This document shows positions 7,951 through 14,938 of a stretch of DNA of 64,000 bases, piece after piece (position 1 is the stretch's first letter; each line of letters opens with the position of its first letter). The notes under the pieces were generated by a model. That model was not told where the DNA came from, made no database searches, and saw nothing but the letters and a program-made list of their open reading frames with translations. This DNA comes from Paenibacillus sp. RC67 (GTDB taxonomy: Bacteria > Bacillota > Bacilli > Paenibacillales > NBRC-103111). The DNA lies in the NCBI RefSeq assembly GCF_030020805.1, contig NZ_CP125098.1:6719501-6783500 (forward strand). Direction: 5' to 3'. A program made the position numbers and the translations under genes.

Positions 7951-8126
7951 AGGAGATTGTGTCGAATTCAATAAAAAAATGTTTACTTTATTAAATTTTT
8001 GTATGACTTTACTATACTTCGCTAAGAAATCGGGTCCTATAGCATGTACATCTTAATTTGGACATACACTTTTATTGAGTTTTGTTGTACGATGATCCAT
8101 ATCGGGTTCAAGGGGGGGGAAACGTT

Positions 8127-8891
8127 TTGCTATACGCTGCTGCCTTCATCCTTTTTGTCGGACTCGTTTACGCTCTGTTCATTTTACCGACCCAATGGCT
8201 AAAAGTGGAGCGAATACGGCATCCCATCGGCATTAATCGAACCATACTTCAAGTCAGCGACCTGCATGTGGAGCGATTGCGCATTTCCCCATCGGTATTA
8301 TCGAGACTAATCACTCGGCAAAAACCCGACTATATTTTCATTACGGGCGATTTCACCAAACAGGAGTCCTGCCTGCTTCGCTTGGACAGCTATCTGCAAA
8401 TGCTCGAAAAGCATCGTATTCCTACGTACGCCGTTCTTGGCAACCACGATTACCAGCAGCGCAAAGTCACACGTCTCATTAGACTCCTCCGATATCGGGG
8501 CATTATATTACTCCGCAATGAATCGGTTCGCTTACCCGGATTTCAGCTGATCGGCATTGACGATCATCACACCGGAAGAAGTAATGTCCTTCAGTCGTTC
8601 CGTATGACCGATTCGCAAGCTCCACGAGTCATCATTACGCATGATCCTAACGTAGTCCTCAAAATTCGCGACAGCTACGATTACTTAATGGCCGGTCACC
8701 TGCATGGTAAGCAATTTGGCATCCCTTACTTCTACAAGCTGCGTCCTATGGGTGAGCTTCCTGCAAAAGGAATTTACAAAGGGCTCCATCAGCACCCTTA
8801 TGGCACTTACTATATTTCAAAAGGAATAGGCCAAACCGGCATTAACATTCGATTTCTTGTGAGAAGCGAGGTGACCATACATCATTTGTAA
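8127..8891 (+). CDS. Membrane-anchored calcineurin-like metallophosphoesterase
   Basis: A 254-residue protein with one N-terminal membrane segment (AAAFILFVGLVYALFIL) and a metallophosphoesterase domain. All metal-ligand motifs are visible in order: SDLH, GDFT, GNHD, THDP and GHLHGK. The family hydrolyses phosphoesters with a two-metal centre; relatives such as B. subtilis YkuE act at the membrane or wall, but the substrate here is unknown. I choose TTG 8127, seven bases after a run of G; an upstream TTG at 8082 is possible. The active site faces outside if the single segment is an uncleaved signal anchor (inference). Confidence 0.85.
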   Translation: MLYAAAFILFVGLVYALFILPTQWLKVERIRHPIGINRTILQVSDLHVERLRISPSVLSRLITRQKPDYIFITGDFTKQESCLLRLDSYLQMLEKHRIPTYAVLGNHDYQQRKVTRLIRLLRYRGIILLRNESVRLPGFQLIGIDDHHTGRSNVLQSFRMTDSQAPRVIITHDPNVVLKIRDSYDYLMAGHLHGKQFGIPYFYKLRPMGELPAKGIYKGLHQHPYGTYYISKGIGQTGINIRFLVRSEVTIHHL

Positions 8892-8914
8892 CCGTCTGCA
8901 ATACTATAATAGTA

Positions 8915-8937
8915 CAATGATACCAATCGTATCATTG
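8915..8937. promoter_or_regulatory. Extended palindrome CAATGATAC-N5-GTATCATTG
   Basis: A 23-base perfect inverted repeat around the core GATACCAATCGTATC (8919-8933), the longest arms of any site in the set. A plus-strand TATAAT lies at 8905-8910, just upstream. The site is between the ends of two convergent genes, and nothing coding follows before 9030 on the plus strand. It could control a small RNA or be a decoy or loop partner. Confidence 0.6.
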
Positions 8938-9029
8938 CTATCATACAGAACATTTAGCGACAGGTATAAAGCAAATACGTACCAGTTTGCAAGATAAACA
9001 ATTAAAGTCATTCTCCAGGAAAAAACGCT

Positions 9030-9479
9030 CTAGGTTTGAAAATAATTGTTAGGGATACAATGGTCGTAGGAGTAAAAAGAAGAGTAGCTGGCCAAGGCTC
9101 TATTCGTTGCGAAATGAGCCTCCCCCATGATGTGGTTAATGGTCGAAATAAATAACGCCCGCTCTACCCCTTCCATTTCATGTTCAACTTCATAGTGGTA
9201 ATCGGACCCTATATATTTTCGTTTGATACGGCTTCCATTAAAATAAATAACCGTATCGGCAAGCACCAGCTTGAATGATAAGGTCAATTTCCTCATTACG
9301 GGTAGCAGCAGCGGAGAAGTGAAATGAATTTCCCGTGAATCCAGATGGGTTACATGTACAAGCGCATAGTTCGTTTGGACCGGTTTGTTATCCAATTTAC
9401 TGATACTCAATCGGCATTCCATGGAACCTAGCATATTCCGTAAACCATTTTGCTTGCTCTCGTTTTGTTTTTCGTTCAC
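9030..9479 (-). CDS. PilZ-like domain protein (possible degenerate c-di-GMP receptor)
   Basis: About 149 residues. From MECRLSISKLDNKPVQ onward the pattern of short strands (VHVTHLDSREIHFTSP, LTLSFKL, VIYFNGSRIKR, YHYEVEHEM) and a final helix resembles PilZ proteins of Paenibacillus. The canonical RxxxR and (D/N)xSxxG ligand motifs are not evident, so c-di-GMP binding is doubtful. GTG 9479 follows GGGAAG by seven bases and is preferred over TTG 9494. Two GATAC-type palindromes lie upstream, shared with the divergent XRE gene. Confidence 0.5.
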   Translation of the reverse strand: MNEKQNESKQNGLRNMLGSMECRLSISKLDNKPVQTNYALVHVTHLDSREIHFTSPLLLPVMRKLTLSFKLVLADTVIYFNGSRIKRKYIGSDYHYEVEHEMEGVERALFISTINHIMGEAHFATNRALASYSSFYSYDHCIPNNYFQT

Positions 9480-9527
9480 ATGGCATCTTCCCAACCTTCG
9501 TTTTTTTGGGTAAAATAAACGTATTGC

Positions 9528-9542
9528 GATACATTTTGTACT
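9528..9542. promoter_or_regulatory. Operator-like site GATACATTTTGTACT
   Basis: Matches the palindrome GATACATTTTGTATC at 13 of 15 positions. It lies 49 bases before the PilZ-like start, in the region shared with the divergent XRE regulator 2. Confidence 0.5.
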
Positions 9543-9636
9543 TTAGAACGCACAAAAAGGGTTTGACCATGGCCTGTTCGAGCTCATGCCTGGTCTTGTT
9601 AATTCTAGTAAATGGAATATATTATCATTAACATAC

Positions 9637-9651
9637 GATACATTTTGTATC
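9637..9651. promoter_or_regulatory. Palindromic operator GATACATTTTGTATC
   Basis: Identical to the site at 7404. It lies between the divergent PilZ-like and XRE regulator 2 genes, where an autoregulatory operator would be expected. On the minus strand TTGATA overlaps the palindrome and could be a -35 box for the PilZ-like gene. Confidence 0.65.
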
Positions 9652-9763
9652 AATGTCAATAGGACCAGGTGCCTTTCGCTGGCCTTCTGACAGCGTACTT
9701 GATCTATAGAAATAAAAATACCGAATCCATCAACTATGGTCGTATTAACTGGAGGTATATGAT

Positions 9764-10138
9764 ATGAAATACGGGGAGCGGATCGCATCACTTCGAGAAA
9801 AACATTCCCTGACCCAAGAAGGGCTTTCTACCAAGCTCGGCATAACGAGGGCTTCTCTGTCACACTATGAGAATAACCGAAGAGAGCCTGATTACGACAC
9901 CATCGTAAGCATCGCCAATCTATTCAATGTTTCTATTGATTATTTAATAGGAAGGACCGATGATCCTCATCGAGTCCTCGATGAAGACGTTCGCGAATTC
10001 GTCGATGCCCTGGAGCTATCCAATGAAAAAATCATGGAAAAGTTTGCGCTGACCATAGATGGAGAAAAGCTCACACCAGAGGAAGCCCGACGGTTCATTG
10101 CATTCGTAAGAGCCGAGAGGTCTATTAATAACGGATGA
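9764..10138 (+). CDS. XRE-family transcriptional regulator (paralogue 2)
   Basis: A 124-residue paralogue of the regulator at 5452, with the same helix-turn-helix core (LGITRASLSHYENNRREPD) and C-terminal LELSNEKIMEKFALTIDGE and FIAFVRAERS. GGAGG stands eight bases before the ATG. Palindromes at 9637 and 9528 lie in its upstream region, so it is the best candidate for the protein that binds the GATAC-N5-GTATC sites (inference). It converges with the asparaginase gene and shares a terminator with it. AnsR of B. subtilis is also an XRE regulator of asparaginase, but the convergent layout gives no direct support for that role. Confidence 0.88.
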   Translation: MKYGERIASLREKHSLTQEGLSTKLGITRASLSHYENNRREPDYDTIVSIANLFNVSIDYLIGRTDDPHRVLDEDVREFVDALELSNEKIMEKFALTIDGEKLTPEEARRFIAFVRAERSINNG

Positions 10139-10187
10139 GGTTAACACCATCCTCCACGGAATGCGTTGTAAAAGGCCATATATCATA

Positions 10188-10226
10188 AAGATCACCCCGC
10201 CTTAGGCGACGGGGTGATCTTTTTTC
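10188..10226. terminator. Bidirectional terminator between XRE 2 and ansZ
   Basis: GATCACCCCG pairs perfectly with CGGGGTGATC around a ten-base loop. TTTTTT follows on the plus strand and an A-run lies on the other side, so both convergent transcripts can end here. Confidence 0.9.
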
Positions 10227-10229
10227 CGC

Positions 10230-11390
10230 TTACTTATGGGTCAGATCCACTTGAGGCGCGCCATACTTGTCGAACCAGCCTTTCACCGTATCAAAATCCT
10301 TGGAGAATGCCAGGCTAACCAGCAGCATGATGCGTGCATGTTGAGGATTCAGGTTGTCTCCCGCAATAACTCCCTTGCTTCCAGAATAGATGCTTCCGGA
10401 TCCAGTACGGGTTGTCGTCACGAAGATGACTCCCTTCTCGTCAATCGCCTTTTGCCTAGCTTCGCTCATTGCCTTAGAGATACCACCCGCTCCTGTACCT
10501 GCCGTTACGATACCTTCCGCTCCACCGGTCACAAAGCCTTGAATAGCTTCGCCACCAGCCCCTTGGTAAGATAGGGCAATCTCGACCTTAGGCAAATCTT
10601 CCTTCTTAATTCTCGTCAAATCAAATGGAGTTGCCCACTCCTCTGCCGCCTTAAAGCTCCTCGCCGGAGCGCGGTAAATACGAATATTGTTCTCATCGAT
10701 ATAGCCGAACATGCCTAGCTGAGGCGATTCGAACGTATCGGTGCGGTAGTCATTCGTTTTGGTCACTTCCCTCGCTGCATGAATGGTGTCATTCAGCATA
10801 AGTACGGTTCCGAAGTATTTTGTTTTGCCGCTGCCTGCGAGCTTAATCGCGTTGTACAAGTTAGCCTGGGCATCACTTCCTATGACTGTCCACGGTCTCA
10901 TGGAGCCAGTTACGACAACCGGTTTAGGACTTTGGACCGTCAGATCAAGGAAATAGGCTATCTCCTCCATCGTATCTGTTCCTGTAGTCACAACGACTCC
11001 GTCCTGCTCCTTGAGCGCTTGATCGACCTGCAAGGATAAGTCATACAAATCCTGCATGGAATACGCTGATGATCCCGAGTTACCGAACTGGGAAGTCGTG
11101 ACCTCCGCTATTTTATCTTTATTAGGAAGAGCATTCACCATATCCTGAATAAGCAGCGAGCCTGCCTTGTAATTTTGGAAGCTCGTTTCGTCTTGTGACT
11201 TTCCTGATATAGTCCCTCCAGTTCCTATAACTTTCACTTTTGGAAGAGCAGCGACGGGGGCTTGCACATTTTCCGCCGCTAGCACTTTAGAGGTAAAGGG
11301 AACAACGGAAACAGGAGATAGCAGTGAGGATATCAGCAGCCCCGAGGTTAAACATACCTTTAACATTGTAGTTTTGGTTTTAAGCATCAT
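10230..11390 (-). CDS. ansZ: Secreted type II L-asparaginase
   Basis: A 386-residue asparaginase that hydrolyses L-asparagine to aspartate and ammonia outside the cell. A signal peptide of about 37 residues ends near SKVLAAE. The first catalytic Thr is in VIGTGGTIS and the second Thr-Asp pair in VTTGTDTMEE; VTGSMRPW is also conserved. GGAGG lies nine bases before ATG 11390. Two TGTNA-N7-TNACA boxes upstream point to control by nitrogen status through GlnR or TnrA; B. subtilis ansZ is a known TnrA target. The symbol is assigned by analogy. Confidence 0.9.
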   Translation of the reverse strand: MMLKTKTTMLKVCLTSGLLISSLLSPVSVVPFTSKVLAAENVQAPVAALPKVKVIGTGGTISGKSQDETSFQNYKAGSLLIQDMVNALPNKDKIAEVTTSQFGNSGSSAYSMQDLYDLSLQVDQALKEQDGVVVTTGTDTMEEIAYFLDLTVQSPKPVVVTGSMRPWTVIGSDAQANLYNAIKLAGSGKTKYFGTVLMLNDTIHAAREVTKTNDYRTDTFESPQLGMFGYIDENNIRIYRAPARSFKAAEEWATPFDLTRIKKEDLPKVEIALSYQGAGGEAIQGFVTGGAEGIVTAGTGAGGISKAMSEARQKAIDEKGVIFVTTTRTGSGSIYSGSKGVIAGDNLNPQHARIMLLVSLAFSKDFDTVKGWFDKYGAPQVDLTHK

Positions 11391-11420
11391 AAGTAAATTC
11401 CTCCCACAGGTTATTTCATA

Positions 11421-11437
11421 TGTAAAGTTACATTACA
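11421..11437 (-). promoter_or_regulatory. GlnR/TnrA-type box, proximal
   Basis: On the minus strand TGTAATGTAACTTTACA fits TGTNA-N7-TNACA exactly at the conserved arms. Its centre is 39 bases from the ansZ start codon, so it may overlap the promoter and act as a repressor site. Confidence 0.6.
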
Positions 11438-11472
11438 TATATGTGACGTTTGTGAGAGTAATCATAAATCAA

Positions 11473-11489
11473 TGTTAGTTATAATTACA
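11473..11489 (-). promoter_or_regulatory. GlnR/TnrA-type box, distal
   Basis: On the minus strand TGTAATTATAACTAACA also fits TGTNA-N7-TNACA. Its centre is 52 bases from that of the proximal box, about five helical turns, so both sites face the same side of the DNA. Confidence 0.6.
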
Positions 11490-11688
11490 AATACTGAACA
11501 TGACCGATAAATCGCATACATAACCCTTTTAGAAGCTAAGATAGGATGATTTCATCGCCATGCTCTTTTTTGCATTTTCGAATATAAAACTGAAATTACC
11601 GCAAATAAAAGTGTATCTGCGCCATGTTGTTTCCAGTAGGTTCCCGTATAATGGAATAGTATAAAATTCGATGAGGGGAGCGTGCCTG

Positions 11689-13026
11689 ATGAGCCGCAAA
11701 TTAATGATTGCCCTTTTGTCCGGAGTGACTCTGGCCGCAGCCGCGCTTCCAGGATGCTCAACTCAACCTGAGGCAAGCTCGCAATCCAAACCGGCTGCTT
11801 CTGTCCCAAGCAGTACCCCCACCCCTTCACCTGCGACAAATAAAGTGGAGACGACACCACATAAGGAGGAAACGGAGCTGGACACTCTCATTATGAATGC
11901 TTCCGTATTAAAGGATATCCGAGGTAAAGTTAAAGCGAATCAGGCGGGTGATTTGCAAGCAGCCATTACCCAATTGCGCAAGGAAGCGGATACAGCCATG
12001 AAGGCAGGGCCTTTTTCCGTTGTTAATAAACAAAGCAATCCTCCGAGCGGCGACAAGCACGACTATATGAGTATGGCGCCTTATTGGTGGCCTGATCCCA
12101 GCAAACCGGACGGCAAGCCTTACATCCAAAAGGATGGCCAAACGAATCCTGAACGGGGAACGAACAAATACGACGCTACGAGCTTTGGGAATATGGCATC
12201 TTCGGTAGAAACGTTGGCGCTGGCCTATTACATAACGGGAAACGAGCCTTACGGAGAGCGGGCAGCCAAACTGCTTCGCACCTGGTTTCTGGATGCGGAT
12301 ACCAAGATGAACCCCAACATGAATTTTGGACAAAGTGTCCCCGGACGGACCGATGGACGCAAGGAAGGTGTGCTCGATTCCAGGCATTTTTTGACGACCT
12401 CCGATGCGGTCGCGCTTCTGGCAGGCTCCCCCAATTGGTCGGAGAAAGATACGGAAGCTTATCGAAATTGGGTCAAAGAATATGTAGGATGGCTGAAGGT
12501 AAACAAGCTGGCCTTGGAGGAAAAGGCGGCCAAAAATAATCATGGCACGTGGTATGACGCCATTTATACAGGGCTTATGATTTTCAGCGGAGATAAAGAT
12601 GCCGCGGCAGCGTATTTGCGTGAAACGGTGCCCAAACGAGTGGCCGCACAAATTCAGCCGGACGGAAGCATGCCGCTCGAAATGAGTAGAACCCGTTCCT
12701 TTCACTACCCTGTATTTAACCTGGAAGCTTTCTCAATGCTTGCCATTTACGGGAGTAAAGTCGGGTTCGATGCTTGGAATTATACGACAACGGACGGTAA
12801 GAGCATTCATCAAGCCTATCAATTCTTGGTGCCTTATTTTAACGGAAAAACATGGGAGCATGAACAAATTAAAGCGGAGAATGAATCTGAATTTGCTTCT
12901 TACTTGCGTGAAGCGGCTGTTGTTTACAAGGATAAATCCTATGCGGAAGCCGCGGATAAGACGCTTGGAGCCGCCAAAACCAGCTCGCGCACGAACCTTA
13001 TTGCTCCTAAGCCAAACTTGCAATAA
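11689..13026 (+). CDS. Alginate lyase-like lipoprotein (PL5-type fold)
   Basis: A 445-residue extracellular lipoprotein. The signal peptide ends with the lipobox LPGC, followed by a Ser/Pro/Thr linker of about 40 residues. The catalytic domain shows features of the alginate lyase (PF05426, PL5-like) fold: APYWWPDPSKPDGKPY, LDSRHFLTTSDAVALL and KNNHGTWYDAIY; the Asn-Asn-His corresponds to the catalytic site of this family. It would cleave mannuronate-containing or related uronate polymers by beta-elimination; the exact substrate is not visible. ATG 11689 follows GAGGGG by ten bases. A PL6 lyase lies at 51310. Confidence 0.8.
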   Translation: MSRKLMIALLSGVTLAAAALPGCSTQPEASSQSKPAASVPSSTPTPSPATNKVETTPHKEETELDTLIMNASVLKDIRGKVKANQAGDLQAAITQLRKEADTAMKAGPFSVVNKQSNPPSGDKHDYMSMAPYWWPDPSKPDGKPYIQKDGQTNPERGTNKYDATSFGNMASSVETLALAYYITGNEPYGERAAKLLRTWFLDADTKMNPNMNFGQSVPGRTDGRKEGVLDSRHFLTTSDAVALLAGSPNWSEKDTEAYRNWVKEYVGWLKVNKLALEEKAAKNNHGTWYDAIYTGLMIFSGDKDAAAAYLRETVPKRVAAQIQPDGSMPLEMSRTRSFHYPVFNLEAFSMLAIYGSKVGFDAWNYTTTDGKSIHQAYQFLVPYFNGKTWEHEQIKAENESEFASYLREAAVVYKDKSYAEAADKTLGAAKTSSRTNLIAPKPNLQ

Positions 13027-13053
13027 GATCCACATTTCGTTTTAACAACATGT

Positions 13054-13091
13054 CCAAGTAGAAGCCTGAATAGGGCCTGCTTGGGCTTTTT
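13054..13091 (+). terminator. Terminator after the PL5-like lyase
   Basis: CCAAG and CTTGG close an imperfect stem with an inner GCC/GGC pairing, followed by GCTTTTTG on the plus strand. Confidence 0.55.
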
Positions 13092-13117
13092 GCATGAAAG
13101 TACGTTGAATCGCCTAC

Positions 13118-13429
13118 CTATTGCTTAGTCTTCATCATCTCGCACACATACTCGCAGGAGCACAACGCCTTCTGTACGGAGCACCAGGATCTTTTGGCAT
13201 AATAGATGGGAAGCTCCTGGTCTTTAGCTTGCTGCTTAATGACCTTGGTCAGATTATGGTTAATATAATCAGTGAGCACAAGCACTGCATCGACTTTATC
13301 CGGAATTCCTTTACGAACCATCTGGCACTTGCGACCTGACATATGCATGACATCATCAAAACCGATATTGGCAAGCTGCTCCGGCATGTTCCCCAAATGA
13401 TCGGCACCTACCACTAATATGGACGCCAT
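13118..13429 (-). CDS. DUF2325 domain protein
   Basis: A 103-residue protein with the DUF2325 pattern: an N-terminal SILVVGADHLGNMPEQL turn, HMSGRKC, a middle AVLVLTDYINHNLTKVIK and a C-terminal half with four Cys. The family is a small Rossmann-like domain of unknown function. AAGGAGG stands seven bases before the ATG. It lies 66 bases downstream of a 43-residue membrane protein gene and probably in one transcript with it. Fur-like boxes further upstream suggest an iron link, but this is inference. Confidence 0.7.
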   Translation of the reverse strand: MASILVVGADHLGNMPEQLANIGFDDVMHMSGRKCQMVRKGIPDKVDAVLVLTDYINHNLTKVIKQQAKDQELPIYYAKRSWCSVQKALCSCEYVCEMMKTKQ

Positions 13430-13495
13430 TGGCTTGCCTCCTTTTCACTTTTTTGTATAGTACGTTCATTCACTTATATATGTGTGAAACTATAG

Positions 13496-13627
13496 CTAGA
13501 CGCCCTTGCGCTTTCCTGATTGCAAACCGGTATACGTATACTCTTCTCGCATCCCCCAACAGTAGAAACCGACAAGCACCAAAGATACGAGCACCGCAGG
13601 CAACAGCAGGCAAATGATAATTTGCAC
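13496..13627 (-). CDS. Small single-span membrane protein, 43 residues
   Basis: Starts at GTG 13627, eight bases after AAGGAGGAG, a strong Shine-Dalgarno. The product begins MQIIICLLLPAVLVSLVLVG and continues FYCWGMREEY, so residues 2-24 form one hydrophobic helix followed by a short polar tail ending GKRKGV. I do not recognise the family. It precedes the DUF2325 gene in the same direction. The ribosome site and the membrane segment are directly visible; expression is not proven. Confidence 0.6.
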   Translation of the reverse strand: MQIIICLLLPAVLVSLVLVGFYCWGMREEYTYTGLQSGKRKGV

Positions 13628-13788
13628 GATGGATTCTCCTCCTTATCTCCACTGGAAAGATTAGCGTAACATTACTATCGAATGAACAATCAGGAATTGT
13701 AAGGATTATGTTCTTCGTAATGGACTTCTTAAGTAGGGTTCAGCTAAACCGGTGTTTCCGGTGTGCTGGAGTCTTATTGCACATAGAT

Positions 13789-13807
13789 GATAATTGTTCT
13801 CATTACT
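13789..13807. promoter_or_regulatory. Fur-box-like site, weaker
   Basis: GATAATTGTTCTCATTACT matches the classical Fur box GATAATGATAATCATTATC at 13 of 19 positions. It lies 30 bases (centre to centre) from a better site. Confidence 0.4.
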
Positions 13808-13818
13808 TATGACTTAAT

Positions 13819-13837
13819 GATAATGGTTCTCATTATC
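13819..13837. promoter_or_regulatory. Fur-box-like site, strong
   Basis: GATAATGGTTCTCATTATC keeps both arms of the Fur consensus (GATAATG and CATTATC), 15 or 16 of 19 positions. It lies between the minus-strand membrane protein/DUF2325 pair and the plus-strand nitroreductase, so either side could be the target. Confidence 0.55.
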
Positions 13838-13983
13838 ATTGTCAACATATTCAGGAGGAAATTTCTCAACGATACAAAATCAGGGATTTATGATGCGCCT
13901 CCCTTCAGCTCTACTCTTGCCTCCATGTAGTGAAATTCCATTCTCTGTGGTAAAATAAAGGGTATCAACCGAACCATCGGAGA

Positions 13984-14010
13984 CCCCTTGTAATGGCAAG
14001 GGGACTTTTT
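13984..14010 (+). terminator. Terminator hairpin before the nitroreductase
   Basis: CCCCTTG pairs with CAAGGGG around TAATGG and is followed by ACTTTTT on the plus strand. It lies between the Fur-like boxes and ATG 14041, so it could end a short Fur-region transcript or act as an attenuator. TTGTAA and TATATC within it could also form a promoter. Confidence 0.5.
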
Positions 14011-14040
14011 ATATCTATCGAGAGAAAGGGCTGTTTCTAC

Positions 14041-14775
14041 ATGAATCCAACTATCGATCTTCTCCGTAATCACCGCTCTATCCGGAAATATAAAGAGGTG
14101 GCCCTGTCAGAGGAACACATCGAAGCGATCATCACCTCTGCGCAAATGGCTTCCACCTCCAGCAATGTACAAGCCTACAGCATAATCGGTGTTACCGACC
14201 CTGAGCTAAAAAGGGAGCTTGCGCAGCTTTCCGGCAACCAAGCCTATATTGAACAGTGCGGACTGTTCCTCGTAATTTGCGCTGACCTGCACAAGCTCAA
14301 GGAAGCAACTGAGCATCATGAGCAAACGTTTCATCAAAACACAGAGAGCTTTATCGTTGGCACCGTTGATGCTGCTCTGGCAGCGCAAAATGCCGCCATT
14401 GCCGCTGAATCGCTCGGGTATGGCATTTGTTACATCGGGGGTATTCGCAACAAACCCCAGGAGGTTTGCGAGGTGCTTGCTTTACCGGAGCTGGTCTACC
14501 CTGTATTCGGCATGTGCGTAGGCGTTCCTGATCAGGAGCCTTCCTATCGTCCGCGGCTTCCTTTGCAAGCTGTCTATCACTCGAACACTTATCAAGCCGA
14601 CAAAGTAGCTGAAGGCGTGCAGCAATATGACGAAGCGATGTATGAATATTATAAGGAACGCACTGGCGGCAAAACGCTGACGACATGGTCCAAAGGCATA
14701 GCGGATAAATATGCGAAACCGGGACGGGCTCATATTCTGCCGTTTCTTGAAGCAAGAGGCTTCCAGCTCAAATAA
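14041..14775 (+). CDS. NfsA-type NAD(P)H nitroreductase / FMN oxidoreductase
   Basis: A 244-residue flavin reductase of the NfsA/FRP group. The FMN-binding start NHRSIRKYKE is followed by AQMASTSSNVQAYSII, and ALAAQNAAIAAESLGYGICYIGGIRN is the second conserved block. A C-terminal extension of about 80 residues is typical of NfsA. Such enzymes reduce nitro compounds, flavins or quinones with NADPH; the true substrate is unknown. ATG 14041 follows AAAGGG by ten bases. Fur-like boxes 200 bases upstream raise the possibility of a ferric or flavin reductase role. Confidence 0.85.
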   Translation: MNPTIDLLRNHRSIRKYKEVALSEEHIEAIITSAQMASTSSNVQAYSIIGVTDPELKRELAQLSGNQAYIEQCGLFLVICADLHKLKEATEHHEQTFHQNTESFIVGTVDAALAAQNAAIAAESLGYGICYIGGIRNKPQEVCEVLALPELVYPVFGMCVGVPDQEPSYRPRLPLQAVYHSNTYQADKVAEGVQQYDEAMYEYYKERTGGKTLTTWSKGIADKYAKPGRAHILPFLEARGFQLK

Positions 14776-14794
14776 ACGAACCCTAAGGATAGGT

Positions 14795-14846
14795 AAAAAA
14801 GAGCAAGAGTCGGGATAATCGTATCCTCAAGACTCTTGCTCTTTTT
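14795..14846. terminator. Strong bidirectional terminator
   Basis: AAAGAGCAAGAGTC pairs perfectly with GACTCTTGCTCTTT, with A-run and T-run on the two sides. It ends the nitroreductase transcript and can end the AAA ATPase transcript. Confidence 0.9.
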
Positions 14847-14938
14847 GGTTCAGATGGATTGAACATTACACTACTTGTGAACTCGTACGCGTTTCGTGCC
14901 TAGCTTCACATTCGCCCCCTAATCTATAGAGAGCTGAA

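Noticed and set aside
11908..12705. 265-codon frame antisense to the PL5-like lyase
   Set aside because: No ribosome site or recognisable domain; the sense protein has a lipobox and catalytic motifs.
13470..13652. 60-codon frame overlapping the small membrane protein gene
   Set aside because: Arg-rich out-of-frame shadow; the frame from GTG 13627 has the ribosome site and a hydrophobic helix.
13871..13885. GATACAAAATCAGGG near the Fur-like boxes
   Set aside because: Only the left half of the palindrome is present.
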